NCBI RefSeq assembly: GCF_000427465.1 | Contig: NZ_KE386497.1 | Span: 128,162 to 192,161 of the forward strand | DNA: 64,000 bases | From: Sinorhizobium arboris LMG 14919 | GTDB lineage: Bacteria > Pseudomonadota > Alphaproteobacteria > Rhizobiales > Rhizobiaceae | Direction of reading: 5' to 3' | Part shown: positions 18,481-26,653 of the stretch, one piece after another | How the letters are laid out: each line of letters opens with the position of its first letter | How positions within the stretch are numbered: the stretch's first letter is position 1 | Program-made: the position numbers and the translations under genes | The notes under the pieces: model-generated | Seen by the model: only the letters and a program-made list of their open reading frames with translations | Database searches by the model: none | Told to the model about the DNA's origin: nothing

Positions 18481-18528
18481 ATCCGGAATGTGGATGTATC
18501 CCATCGAATCAATCGATTACTACAATGG
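18481..18528 (+). promoter_or_regulatory. nod box upstream of the NodO-like gene
   Basis: The element begins ATCCGGAATGTGGATG and continues with ATCGAATCAATCGAT. It contains two perfect ATC-N9-GAT NodD motifs (18481-18495 and 18503-18517) in the exact nod-box register. The 3' end (TACTACAATGG) is less conserved. The RTX gene starts 57 bp downstream with a strong AAGGAGGA ribosome-binding site. Confidence 0.85.
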
Positions 18529-18585
18529 TCTGATAAAGAGTAAAGGAGGTGGTGTTGAGGCGTTAAATCATAAGGAGGATGTGCA

Positions 18586-19380
18586 ATGCTAATCCGTGGT
18601 GGTCCGAGTGACAACAGCCTCCTCGGCAGCGATGGTGACGATCTGCTTATCGATCCCACCGGCAATGACTGGATCGACGGCGCTTTCGGGAACGACTCCA
18701 TCTCGTCCGGCGAAGGCAATGACCGAGTGTTCGGTGACGAAGGCAATGACCATATCTTCGGCGAAGAGGGCAACGACTATCTTTACGGCGACAGTGGCCG
18801 CGACAGACCACCCGTGGCCGGTCAGGACAATGACAAGCTCTACGGCGGTCCCGGCGACGATGTTCTCTTCGCCAGTGACGGCAGAGATCAGCTGACCGGC
18901 GGCGACGGCCAAGACACCTTTGTGTTCCAATCCCACAACCCGGTCCGCGACCCGGCGGGCTGGCCGGACCCGGGCTATTCGGTCATCTTGGATTTCGACC
19001 CGACCGAGGATAATTTCGCCTTCGACGCGGTGGGCTATTACAGCGACGGTACTAGCGCGAACTTCGTCAACCACGCCAGTTCGCGGCCTGGCCACCCGGT
19101 GGATACCTTCCACAGCGGTGCGGCTTCGGATGCGAACGGCGAGGACGTCGTGGTTGTCACCGACAAGAGTTTTTACTCCGGCGATGGCGCCGCGAATGCG
19201 ATCGCCGGCGAGACCACCGGCGACATCATTGTCTACCATGACGACCTGACCAAAAGCGCAGTCCTGGCCTATGTCACCTCCGAAAACCATGCGGATGAGT
19301 TCGCTCGCCTAGGCAGTGTGCATAGTTTGGCCGATCTTGCCGGCCTGGGCCTGAGTGCGTGGGACTTCACCTTCGTCTGA
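18586..19380 (+). CDS. nodO: NodO-like RTX calcium-binding secreted protein
   Basis: The first 110 residues are tandem RTX nonapeptides (GxxGxDxUx), such as GSDGDDLLI, GAFGNDSIS, GEGNDRVFG, GEEGNDYLYG and GGPGDDVLF. These fold as a Ca2+-binding beta-roll. The rest (GQDTFVFQ..., VILDFDPTEDNFAFD...) resembles the C-terminal part of RTX exoproteins with an unprocessed type I secretion signal; there is no N-terminal signal peptide. NodO of Rhizobium leguminosarum has this design, similar size (284 aa; here 264) and a nod box, as here. NodO is secreted and promotes infection, perhaps by forming cation channels in plant membranes. One repeat is broken (RDRPPVAGQDND). The matching type I exporter is not in the window. 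Confidence 0.8.
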   Translation: MLIRGGPSDNSLLGSDGDDLLIDPTGNDWIDGAFGNDSISSGEGNDRVFGDEGNDHIFGEEGNDYLYGDSGRDRPPVAGQDNDKLYGGPGDDVLFASDGRDQLTGGDGQDTFVFQSHNPVRDPAGWPDPGYSVILDFDPTEDNFAFDAVGYYSDGTSANFVNHASSRPGHPVDTFHSGAASDANGEDVVVVTDKSFYSGDGAANAIAGETTGDIIVYHDDLTKSAVLAYVTSENHADEFARLGSVHSLADLAGLGLSAWDFTFV

Positions 19381-19400
19381 TCCGCAAAGGCCGTATGGAA

Positions 19401-19430
19401 AGCGCCCCCGCCGCCGCCCAGCGGGGCGCT
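19401..19430 (+). terminator. GC-rich hairpin after the NodO-like gene
   Basis: AGCGCCCC (19401-19408) pairs with GGGGCGCT (19423-19430), 20 bp after the stop codon. The stem is strong but no T-run follows. It is a probable transcript end or stability element. Confidence 0.5.
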
Positions 19431-20298
19431 CTCCTCGCAGCTACTTGCCGTGGCCACACGAGCGGACGGTGCTGAGCACGATCGATCAGCGCCTGCGACT
19501 AGAACCATCATCGCGTCATCGCCGGATGGTAAGGATGCGCCACGGTCGGACCGAATAGCTCCCGGTACACATTAGCGGCTCCGCCCTCTTGTAGCCCATG
19601 AGGCCCCACGCGCGGCAACCCGGCGGCAGACAACCGGGCCAGTGTGCGCGAAGGCGCGCCTCTGAGCGTCCCGCTTCTCTTGTCGCAGACGAGCGCGCCG
19701 TCGGCCCACCCCGTCCACAAGTCAAGACACACTTTCAGAACCTCCTCGGCGGGGTCGTAGCGTTCACTGCGCGGCAGGACCGCATCCTTGCCGAAATACT
19801 GCGCGTCCCGGTCGATTGCGGAAGTCACGATGTTCCAGGCGATGCCGCCTCCGGCTCAGCGCATCGAGCGAGGAAACAGTGTGGCGACGCCGCTCCTCGG
19901 GTGCCTTGTTGCGTTCATGGATGATCGATTTCGACGGTTTCGGCGCCGGTCAAGCGTCAAGAGGCGCTCCGCTTGCGTTTTCGCATGCTCTCGCCGCGGA
20001 GTTCGGTGCGATAGGCAATGTGTTCGAGCTGCTCAAGGATGCATGACCGACGGTTACCAGCGAGTTGCGTCCCCTATCTGTCGGCCACCGGCTACGGCGG
20101 TCTCTACGAGCGGAGGGCCATCTCCTTTCGCGGCTGCTGTCAGCGGCGATGCTTCAACCACAACCGTTACGCGCTTTAGCACTACTAGCTTTGGTAGCTT
20201 GCCCAAACCGGGTAGCGGGTGTTTGAGTTGGGTTGCACTAGGGCACCGATCGAGCGGCCCTCTGGAGGCGATTACAGGCTCAATATGGAGATCGACAC
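19431..20298. other. Degraded region with repeat block (19612-19668)
   Basis: No intact gene is seen. A 57-bp segment at 19612-19668, which reads LRGAPSRTLARLSAAGLP on the minus strand, recurs at 43823-43880 with few differences, while flanking sequence does not match. A plus-strand stretch near 19925-20046 ends RGAPLAFSHALAAEFGAIGNVFELLKDA, which looks like the tail of a lost gene. Confidence 0.45.
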
Positions 20299-21060
20299 AT
20301 GAAACTTGCTTCTGGTTATAAGGCTTTTTGCGAGGCTGCTCAAAAAAACTACCCAGATCAAACAAAGCCAGGTGGAAATCTTGACTGGGCGATCGCACTA
20401 AGCAGCGTTGTGACTTCTGAGTCTTCTGACCGTTTTGCAAAGCCATCGGCACGAGGATGGGAGTCGTCTTTTCACGCAAAGCTTTTTCCCAGTTACTCCA
20501 CTAAGGTCGGGGCCTTGGCGATGACGTACAAAGGGTTAATGAACGTCAAGACTCCTTTTGATCTGGCTCTGTATACGAGGCTTATTTGGGAACTTCAGCC
20601 GGGGACAATTCTAGAGCTCGGTTCGCTTCAGGGTGGCAGCGGACTGTGGTTTGCTGATCAAATGTCGGCACTTTGTGAGAATCCAGGTGAAGTTCACTCA
20701 TTTGATTTGAATATCAAATGTATCCACGCAAGTGCAAAGCATCCCCTTCTGACTTTTCATCAGGTCGACCTTTCGGACGTTGCCACTTTCGATGAAAGTC
20801 TGCTAATGAGGCTCCCTCATCCTTGGCTTGTGATTGACGACGCGCACGTACAAATATTCTCGATATTTTCTTACCTGCGACGCTTTCTTGTATCAGGAGA
20901 TTACTATGTGTTCGAAGACGATCCTTTGCGTGCAGATAAAGAGATTAATGACGGCTTGCAGTTGGTCGAGCAATCAGGATTTTTAGTTGACACTTATTAC
21001 ACCGACGCGTTTGGAACCAATTTAACTTGTGCTCCAAATGCATGGCTTCGAAAGTCGTAA
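20299..21060 (+). CDS. CmcI/rhamnosyl O-methyltransferase-type SAM methyltransferase
   Basis: A 253-residue protein with a class I SAM-binding motif in LQPGTILELGSLQGGSGLWFADQM (residues about 103-126), followed by the acidic motif VHSFDLNIKC. The later LPHPWLVIDDAHVQIFSIFSYLRRFLVSGDYYVFED is typical of the CmcI family (cephalosporin hydroxylase / rhamnosyl O-methyltransferase), which often acts in polysaccharide or lipid-sugar modification. Base composition is clearly more AT-rich than its neighbours, a sign of separate acquisition. No partner genes lie next to it. The start is supported by GGAG 10 bp upstream. Substrate is unknown; a surface glycan is a reasonable guess. Confidence 0.78.
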   Translation: MKLASGYKAFCEAAQKNYPDQTKPGGNLDWAIALSSVVTSESSDRFAKPSARGWESSFHAKLFPSYSTKVGALAMTYKGLMNVKTPFDLALYTRLIWELQPGTILELGSLQGGSGLWFADQMSALCENPGEVHSFDLNIKCIHASAKHPLLTFHQVDLSDVATFDESLLMRLPHPWLVIDDAHVQIFSIFSYLRRFLVSGDYYVFEDDPLRADKEINDGLQLVEQSGFLVDTYYTDAFGTNLTCAPNAWLRKS

Positions 21061-21339
21061 GTTGGATCGGCGGGTTTCTTGGAGCACCGTCCTCTTCATA
21101 TTTAGTCGGTAAGTGTGGCGTGGGCTGGGGCAGCATCTTGGGAAGTCGTGCAAGCCCGTAATGGTCAGTCTTGAATCGCAGGCGCGCTGTCAACCGCAGC
21201 TAGATGAACATAATTCGCTGCCGGGGTTCATGGTTTCTTTCCGCCGTGGTCTCTATTGGAACGCCGCATGAGGGCGTTCAACAGCGGTGCGCAGAGTTCG
21301 CAGGGACGACTTCGAGATTGCGAACACCTTCGTCCCGGT

Positions 21340-21530
21340 TGTAACGCTTATCCTGCTGAAAGCGGATCTGGACTAAAGCTGAATCTTGCGGTGCGCACCT
21401 CTGCCTGGAACTCGGTGCCCCCGGGCCAGATCCGTGTAGGATGACAGCCATTTGCGAGCGACGGCAACCTTGGCCTTCTTGGCGCGCCCAGCCCGGACGG
21501 TCACCATAAGAGCGCCCTGGACCGAAGGCG
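21340..21530 (-). pseudogene. IS110-type transposase C-terminal remnant
   Basis: On the minus strand, frames read RAKKAKVAVARK and then, after a frameshift, a MAVILH-like segment and GTEFQAEV. This is the usual end of IS110-family transposases. Only the tail remains. The rest of 21061-21667 holds nothing I can support. Confidence 0.4.
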
Positions 21531-21667
21531 TCGTCCGCAGTCGCTGAATCTATTGCAAGCTGACAAACTTCTACGCCGGTATCGAGGTTGGCAGCAGACG
21601 TGTTATCGCTTGGCCCCGCCCCTCGACCGCTTCAAGGCCTATGTCCGGTTCAATAGTGATTTTGGAT

Positions 21668-23059
21668 ATGTCAATGTGGATCCCAGACCTGTCTAATTCG
21701 GTTGGCCCGCGATACAAGGCAATCATCGACGCGCTTGAGCAAGCCATTGCTTCGAAAAGCCTATGTCCGGGCGATCGTTTGCCGACACACCGCGAACTTG
21801 CAGAAAGGCTCGGCGTCAGCGTACAGACCGTAGCTCGCGCTTACGCCGAGGCGGAACGGAAAGGACTACTCTCGGGCGAAGTTGGTCGAGGAACGTTTGT
21901 TCAGTATTTCAAGCCGGAACAGTGTGCGCCGTATTTCCCTTATGGCAACGTGCCAAACGCACGGGACTTCTCAAACATCATGCCGGTGCTCTCTGAAATC
22001 CATATTGAGGCACTCGGGGAGGCGCTCGTCGAGTCAGCCAAGGACGGCACCATCCAGCGCATGCTCGAGTGTCGGCAAACCCAAGGCATAGTGCAGCATC
22101 GCGAGGCTGGCCTCCACTGGCTTGAGCGCAATGGGGTGAAGGCGAGTGCCGACAGCTTGATAGTAACGAACGGTGTCGCTCACGGGATCTGGACAGCAAT
22201 GGCTAGCATAACCGAGCCTGGTGATGTGGTCGCCACCGAGGCACTTGTGGCAACGCCCATTACCGTTAATGCCTCAATCCTCAAGATCAGGCTCCGCGGC
22301 CTAGCTATCGATCAGAACGGTATTATTCCCGAATCCTTTGAAGAGGCCTGTGCGTACGAAAACATCAAGGCATTGTGCATAACGCCCTGCTACAGTGCTC
22401 CCACGGTGTCCCTCATGGATGAGGGGCGTCGCGAACGGATTGCCGAAATTGCGCGGCGGCATGACGTAGCGATCATCGAGGACGATGTATTCGGTCCTCT
22501 AATACCCAAGCGACCGAAGCCCATCTGGTGCTTCGCTCCCGAACGCACATACTACGCGACGAGCTTTACAAAGTGCGTGATGTCTTCTTTACGGACAGGA
22601 TTTCTTGCAGGCCCGATCCCAGCAATACCTCGTCTAATTTCCCGCGTTCGCGCCACCGGATGGAGTGCAAACATTTGGACAGCTGACGTTGCTGCTCGGT
22701 GGCTGCAGGACGGGACGATTGATCGGCTGATCGAATGGCAACGACAGAAACTCAAGACAAGATATGAGATCTTGAACCACATCCTCGGGCCATTTAGCTA
22801 TGAAGCGGAGCCATACGGGATGCATGCGTGGCTGAATCTGCCTGAACACTGGCGGTCGCGCCATTTTGTGGATCATGCGCGATCTCTGGGACTCCTTGTC
22901 AGTCCCCCGGATCCATTCATCATCGGACGAGCAGTCGAACCCCATGCAGTACTGTTGGCACTTGGCGACACCAATAGAAATGACCAGGATTTCAAAGAGG
23001 GTCTTGAGCGAATTGCGACCGTCCTGCGAGAGCATCCCGATCCAAGTACTTGTTACTGA
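21668..23059 (+). CDS. MocR-type (GntR + aminotransferase) regulator, possibly EnuR
   Basis: MocR regulators join a GntR-type winged helix to a fold-type I aminotransferase domain that senses PLP-bound ligands. The HTH covers residues 15-80 (GDRLPTHRELAERLGVSVQTVARAYAEAERKGLLSGEVGRGTFV). The PLP lysine is K302 in ATSFTKCVMSSLRTGF. The usual NPTG loop is APTV here, so catalysis is unlikely. An upstream ATG at 21641 is possible, but MSMWIPDL at 21668 matches the start of its paralogue at 27837 (MSFWLPSI). It lies upstream of ectoine-utilisation remnants. EnuR, the ectoine regulator, is a MocR protein whose PLP lysine is, as I recall, also K302. The EnuR role is an inference; the family call is firm. 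Confidence 0.88.
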   Translation: MSMWIPDLSNSVGPRYKAIIDALEQAIASKSLCPGDRLPTHRELAERLGVSVQTVARAYAEAERKGLLSGEVGRGTFVQYFKPEQCAPYFPYGNVPNARDFSNIMPVLSEIHIEALGEALVESAKDGTIQRMLECRQTQGIVQHREAGLHWLERNGVKASADSLIVTNGVAHGIWTAMASITEPGDVVATEALVATPITVNASILKIRLRGLAIDQNGIIPESFEEACAYENIKALCITPCYSAPTVSLMDEGRRERIAEIARRHDVAIIEDDVFGPLIPKRPKPIWCFAPERTYYATSFTKCVMSSLRTGFLAGPIPAIPRLISRVRATGWSANIWTADVAARWLQDGTIDRLIEWQRQKLKTRYEILNHILGPFSYEAEPYGMHAWLNLPEHWRSRHFVDHARSLGLLVSPPDPFIIGRAVEPHAVLLALGDTNRNDQDFKEGLERIATVLREHPDPSTCY

Positions 23060-23153
23060 TCCAGACTGCTCTATTGGGGAAGGCAATCGTGGGTACACTG
23101 GAGAAGGCGTCGTTGAAAGATCGAGGCGCTAAGCTGGACAACCGAAAGACCAG

Positions 23154-23405
23154 TCAAGATACGGTACAAGGCAATGAGGAAATGGCCCGGGGGGCCTTCC
23201 TCGCTGCTTGGCGATGAGCAGGATCGATCCGGTATCGCCGGCGTCCTTCGAGTACGATATAGCTGGCGACCAGGGGCCCCTCGTCCAAGATGTGGATCTG
23301 ATCGGCAAGCTGGTCAACGTCGACAACCCGTCGGGTGCGAATGGGAATGATGTAATGATTGCTGCCGATCGAGACGAGACCGTCATGGTTAATGCAGCGC
23401 TCCAA
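23154..23405 (-). pseudogene. IS21-family IstA transposase fragment
   Basis: The minus-strand reading HDGLVSIGSNHYIIPIRTRRVVDVDQLADQIHILDEG is followed by a tail containing LEGRRRYRIDPAHR. This is the characteristic C-terminal region of IS21 IstA proteins. Only about 80 residues remain and no IstB gene is visible. It sits where the front of the ehuD permease gene should be. Confidence 0.6.
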
Positions 23406-23484
23406 CTTGACAAGCGGCTAAAGCTTCGAATGTCAGCAGCCGCCAAACCTGGATCCACGTCGTTCACCCGCAAGCAATCCCCCC

Positions 23485-23715
23485 ATGATACCGGCTCTCG
23501 CTAACTATCTTATTGCAATGTTCAAGGAGACGCCTCCGCTTTCCGCAATTACGGTCCTTGAGCTGACGAGCCAAGCAAAAAGCGTTGCGAATAGCAGTTA
23601 TCGCTACATCGACCCAATGACAACTGTCGGAATCTTTTTCCTCGTTATGAGTCTGATCTCTGTACTGCTTCTGCGATGGTTGGAAGAACGCCATGCGCAA
23701 GTGGAGGAACGATGA
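23485..23715 (+). pseudogene. ehuD: C-terminal fragment of an EhuD-type ABC permease
   Basis: The 76 residues PALANYLIAMFKETPPLSAITV, then ELTSQAKSVANSSYRYIDPMT and a final membrane helix (VGIFFLVMSLISVLLLRWLEER), are the C-terminal third of a His/Glu/ectoine-type amino-acid ABC permease. The EAA-loop half and earlier helices are missing, replaced by an IS21 remnant. The stop codon overlaps the start of eutA (ATGA). In Sinorhizobium the ehuABCD-eutABCDE order puts ehuD directly before eutA, which supports this identity. The fragment is not expected to work as a permease. Confidence 0.7.
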
Positions 23716-24494
23716 AAGCTTCTGAGATAAAACTCGCGTCGCGTGCGGCACGGCTGGATAAACGCCCCCTTCTCAAGCGCGTGGGTCTCATTATCCTCGC
23801 TACGGATCACACCACAGAAGTAGATTTTCAGCGCATTGTGGCCAGCGACACGATCGGCGTGTACAGTACGCGCATTCCTTACGCGAACCCAACGACACCT
23901 GATAATCTCCGGGCAATGCAGCCGTCGCTGACCGCGGCCGCTGCGCTCATCCTGCCTGACGAAGAGCTAGATGTTGTTATGTACTCATGCACCTCTGCTT
24001 CCGTTGTCATTGGCGATGATCAAGTGAAAGCAGCGATAAAGTTGGCGAAACCTTCTGCGGCTGTCGTAACGCCAACGGCCGCGTCCGCTGCTGCGCTAAA
24101 AGCGGTTCAGGCTAAACGCATATCCATTCTGACGCCTTACACGGTCGAGATCAGCCGGCCAATGGCAACCTACTTTCTCGATATCGGGTTTGACATAGAT
24201 CGATTTACATGCATCGGGCTAAGTGACGACCGAGAAATGGCACGCATTTCGCCGGCTGACATTGTAGCGTTTGCTCGTGAAGCAATGGGTCCCGAAAGTG
24301 ATGCGCTATTCATTTCTTGCACCGCTGTACGAGCGGCGTGCGTGGCCGCTGACATTGAACAAGCCATAGGCAAGCCAGTCGTAACGAGCAATCTTGCCAC
24401 GGCTTGGGCATGCCTTCGCCTGTGCAACGTGGAACTTTCGCCGCCGCGTGGCCACCTTTTCACCCCGTCGTACCGATTACCTTCAAAAGCGTGA
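23712..24494 (+). CDS. eutA: EutA, Asp/Glu-racemase-family ectoine utilisation protein
   Basis: A 260-residue member of the Asp/Glu racemase / maleate isomerase family. The two catalytic cysteines are seen in VVMYSCTSASVVIGDDQV and DALFISCTAVRAACVAADIEQAIGKPVVTSNLATAWACLRL. In ectoine catabolism EutA may racemise or isomerise an intermediate. The ATG at 23712 follows GGAGGA and overlaps the stop of the ehuD fragment, the gene order of the Sinorhizobium ectoine operon. The gene looks intact, but its partners eutB and eutC are absent and eutD is broken. It may therefore be a survivor of a lost pathway. Confidence 0.8.
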   Translation: MKASEIKLASRAARLDKRPLLKRVGLIILATDHTTEVDFQRIVASDTIGVYSTRIPYANPTTPDNLRAMQPSLTAAAALILPDEELDVVMYSCTSASVVIGDDQVKAAIKLAKPSAAVVTPTAASAAALKAVQAKRISILTPYTVEISRPMATYFLDIGFDIDRFTCIGLSDDREMARISPADIVAFAREAMGPESDALFISCTAVRAACVAADIEQAIGKPVVTSNLATAWACLRLCNVELSPPRGHLFTPSYRLPSKA

Positions 24495-24618
24495 GGGGAC
24501 GGGCGCGAAACTTGCCTGATCGGGAAACTTAAAGTCTAGCTTCAGTTCAACAAATCAAAGGCAGCGTGTCGCAGGCAATGCTAAGCGTCAGCGCCGTTGC
24601 CCAATGGGAAGGAAGAAA

Positions 24619-24765
24619 ATGTCAGACTCAGCGTTGAAGTTCACGCCAGAAGAATAGACCCAACGACTAGAGTAGACCCGGGCAGCTATGGAGACGAAAG
24701 GGATCGATCTTCTTATTGTCTGCGATCCTTCGAACATGAATTGGCGCACCGGGTATGATGTAAAT
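24619..24765 (+). pseudogene. eutD: 5' remnant of ectoine hydrolase gene (eutD/doeA)
   Basis: From an ATG at 24619 with an upstream GGGAAGGAAG site, the frame reads MSDSALKFTPEE, a TAG stop (24655), TQRLE, a second TAG (24673), then TRAAMETKGIDLLIVCDPSN and MNWRTGYD. This is the N-terminus of an M24-type ectoine hydrolase (EutD/DoeA). Two stop codons and loss of everything after about residue 48 make it a pseudogene. The break coincides with the start of tyrosine-recombinase sequence on the opposite strand. Confidence 0.65.
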
Positions 24766-24789
24766 GCCGTTCGGCAGCTGCAGGACGGT

Positions 24790-25115
24790 GTCGTTGGGCC
24801 GGAACGCACGCCGCAATTGCCGTCGACACCCGCCTTTTCGAGACCATTGCGCATCATCTCGACATCCGCGGCGGCATAGCGGTGGGTGGTGGCGACCTGT
24901 GCGTGCCCGAGCCAGGCTTGAATCGTCAAGAGGTCCACGCCCGACTGGAGAAGCTTCATGGCAAGGGAGTGCCGGAAGATGTGCGACGATATGGGCTTGT
25001 CGGCCAAGGCCGGGCGATCCGTGGTCACGGTCGCGGGAGTGGCGTTGTGTTGTCTGGTCAAGCGTCGGCGAAAGTAGGATTCCAGGAGCGGCGCCAGCAG
25101 CAAGTGTTTGCTCAT
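24790..25115 (-). pseudogene. Tyrosine recombinase with internal deletion (RIT-like third recombinase)
   Basis: On the minus strand the gene starts MSKHLLLAPLLESYFRRRLTRQ, with ATGA overlap to the preceding recombinase. It then jumps to SSHIFRHSLAMKLLQSGVDL, LTIQAWLGHAQVATTHRYAAAD and MMRNGLEKAG. The catalytic HxxR (HIFRH) and LGH motifs remain, with the final Tyr in THRYA. The central 150 or so residues, including the first catalytic Arg, are missing. Tandem, overlapping recombinases are typical of RIT (recombinase-in-trio) elements and Tn554-like systems. Confidence 0.6.
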
Positions 25116-25262
25116 TCTGCACCTCCATCGAGAAAGGCGCGCTCGGCTGCAATGGAGAGAAGATTCGCTGATCCGGTGAGATAATAGGCTGTATCGCAGT
25201 AGTTGGCGTGGCCGAGGTATGTGGCGAGCGATGGGAGCAGCGCCTGAACGTCTGGGCACTGT
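25112..25262 (-). pseudogene. C-terminus of a second tyrosine recombinase
   Basis: Minus-strand frame PDVQALLPSLATYLGHANYC followed by DTAYYLTGSANLLSIAAERA and a stop overlapping the ATG of the next recombinase. The LGH motif and the DTAYYLT segment with the catalytic Tyr are those of the second recombinase in RIT-type trios. The front has been lost at an IS1182 junction. Confidence 0.6.
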
Positions 25263-25340
25263 TGATAGTGTTGAAAAAGTCCCGCTTGAAACAGTCCTGA
25301 AGCACTGATTCAGTCTTCTTATCGGAAGGAGATTGAGTCG

Positions 25341-25690
25341 ATGATGGGCGAGCAAAGTGTGATGCAGGAGGAGCTGTTCTATGGCTTCAGTCTGGAACGG
25401 CATGTGCCGGCGGATCACCTTCTCAGGGCCATCGACCGCTTCGTTGACCTTTCCGGTGTCCGCCAGCACCTCGCGCCGTACTACAGCCCGATCGGCCGTC
25501 CCTCGATCGACCCCGAACTGCTGATCCGCATGCTGATTGTCGGCTACTGCTTCGGCATCCGCTCGGAGCGGCGGCTGTGCGAGGAAGTCCACCTGATCCT
25601 GGCCTATCGGTGGTTCTGCCGGCTTGGCCTCGAGGGCGATGTGCCGGACCATTCGACATTCTCAAAGACACGCCATGGCCGCTTCCGCGA
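25341..25690 (+). pseudogene. IS1182-family transposase, N-terminal fragment
   Basis: The frame begins MMGEQSVMQEELFYGFSLERHVPADHLLRAIDRFVDLSGVR and continues through RPSIDPELLIRMLIVGYCFGIRSERRLCEEVHLILAYRWFCRLGL to PDHSTFSKTRHGRFRE. This is the DUF772-type N-terminus of IS5/IS1182 transposases. The homology stops near 25690, where an oppositely oriented recombinase begins. No catalytic C-terminal domain is left. A GGAAGGAG site precedes the ATG. Confidence 0.8.
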
Positions 25691-25957
25691 AGTCGCGAAT
25701 GTCGATCGGCATCGTTGCGCTGATCGCATCGATTGCGCGCCGGACGTCATCCCATGCAAGGCACGGCGGCAAATGCGCCAAACGCCAGTCCCGGCAAACT
25801 GGCTAAAGCGCGCGATCCGGCTCAGATAAATCTTGGCTAACGCTCGCTTGTAACCGAGCGTGAAGAAATGCTCCGCGAGACGATTCATCTCGTCACCTAG
25901 GGCGCCGCTACGCAGGCGCTTGAGCACCCCGGCATACGAAAAGTAGAACTCGAGCAT
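25680..25957 (-). pseudogene. N-terminal part of a tyrosine recombinase
   Basis: The minus strand reads MLEFYFSYAGVLKRLRSGAL then GDEMNRLAEHFFTLGYKRALAKIYLSRIARFSQFA, the usual N-terminal arm of large-serine-free tyrosine recombinases in trios. After a frameshift it reads LPPCLAWDDVRRAIDAISAT and ends in a stop near 25675. GGAGGG lies just upstream of the ATG. Only the DNA-binding arm and a bit of the core remain. Confidence 0.55.
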
Positions 25958-26094
25958 ATCGCCCCCTCCGAGATAGCGGCGCAGGGGGATCCCGCACTCA
26001 CCCCAGAGGAACCAAAGATTTATGTGGCGCAGAATTCCAGCCTCGGCAGGCCCGGCTGGCGCCAGGACGGCTCCGTCACGTAATCTCTCCCGAC

Positions 26095-26335
26095 ACATAA
26101 AAACGGATCACTGCCCGAATCCCGCACCAGCGACAGCAGGCTGTCCGGCCCCTTGCGGAAGTCGACAATGGCTGGGCAGGAACACCTGGACGGGATCATG
26201 TCGACTGCACCGCCCGGACCATCCGCTGCAAGTGCGCCTCGTCTACGTCCGCACCGGCACGCACAACAACGTCGCCAATAACAACCTCGATCACGGCGCC
26301 TGCCGCCTGCGCCACGGCAACTTCGGCAGCGTGGT
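26095..26335 (-). mobile_element. IS66 remnant: TnpA C-terminus and TnpB N-terminus (inverted copy)
   Basis: The minus strand encodes HAAEVAVAQAAGAVIEVVIGDVVVRAGADVDEAHLQRMVRAV (end of IS66 TnpA), then MIPS and, after a damaged stretch, IVDFRKGPDSLLSLVRDSGSDPF (start of TnpB). The same segment occurs on the plus strand at about 30500-30720, so the two form inverted repeats about 4.2 kb apart. Confidence 0.7.
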
Positions 26336-26339
26336 CGGA

Positions 26340-26480
26340 CGCATTCAAGGCGCAGGTCGTGGCAGAGGCGCTGGAGCCCCGCGCAAGCATCTCGGCGATC
26401 GCCCATCGAGTTGGCATTCACCCGTCGCAGCTCTTCGCCTGGCGTCGTGACGCTCGGACCAATCTGCGCAGTACGTCACA
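26340..26480 (+). pseudogene. IS66 TnpA N-terminal fragment
   Basis: Plus-strand frame AFKAQVVAEALEPRASISAI followed by AHRVGIHPSQLFAWRRDART is the helix-turn-helix N-terminus of IS66 TnpA. It abuts a TnpA C-terminus in the opposite orientation, so an inversion or a double insertion took place here. Confidence 0.65.
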
Positions 26481-26653
26481 TCTGCCTCCATCGGAAGCCA
26501 TTCACACCAACGCTATCGCCTCTGACCCTGCCGTGTGCATCAATGTCGCGAGTACACATCCATTGACATGCATCAAATTGAAGATTGCACTAGTGCATCT
26601 GCCGTTATATGAATTCGTTGCTTTGTTTGAAATTCTGTCTGATGGAGGGACAC

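Noticed and set aside
19508..19828. 106-codon minus-strand ORF containing repeat block three
   Set aside because: Only the 57-bp repeat part is shared with 43.8 kb; the rest is not conserved between the two copies, so coding is doubtful.
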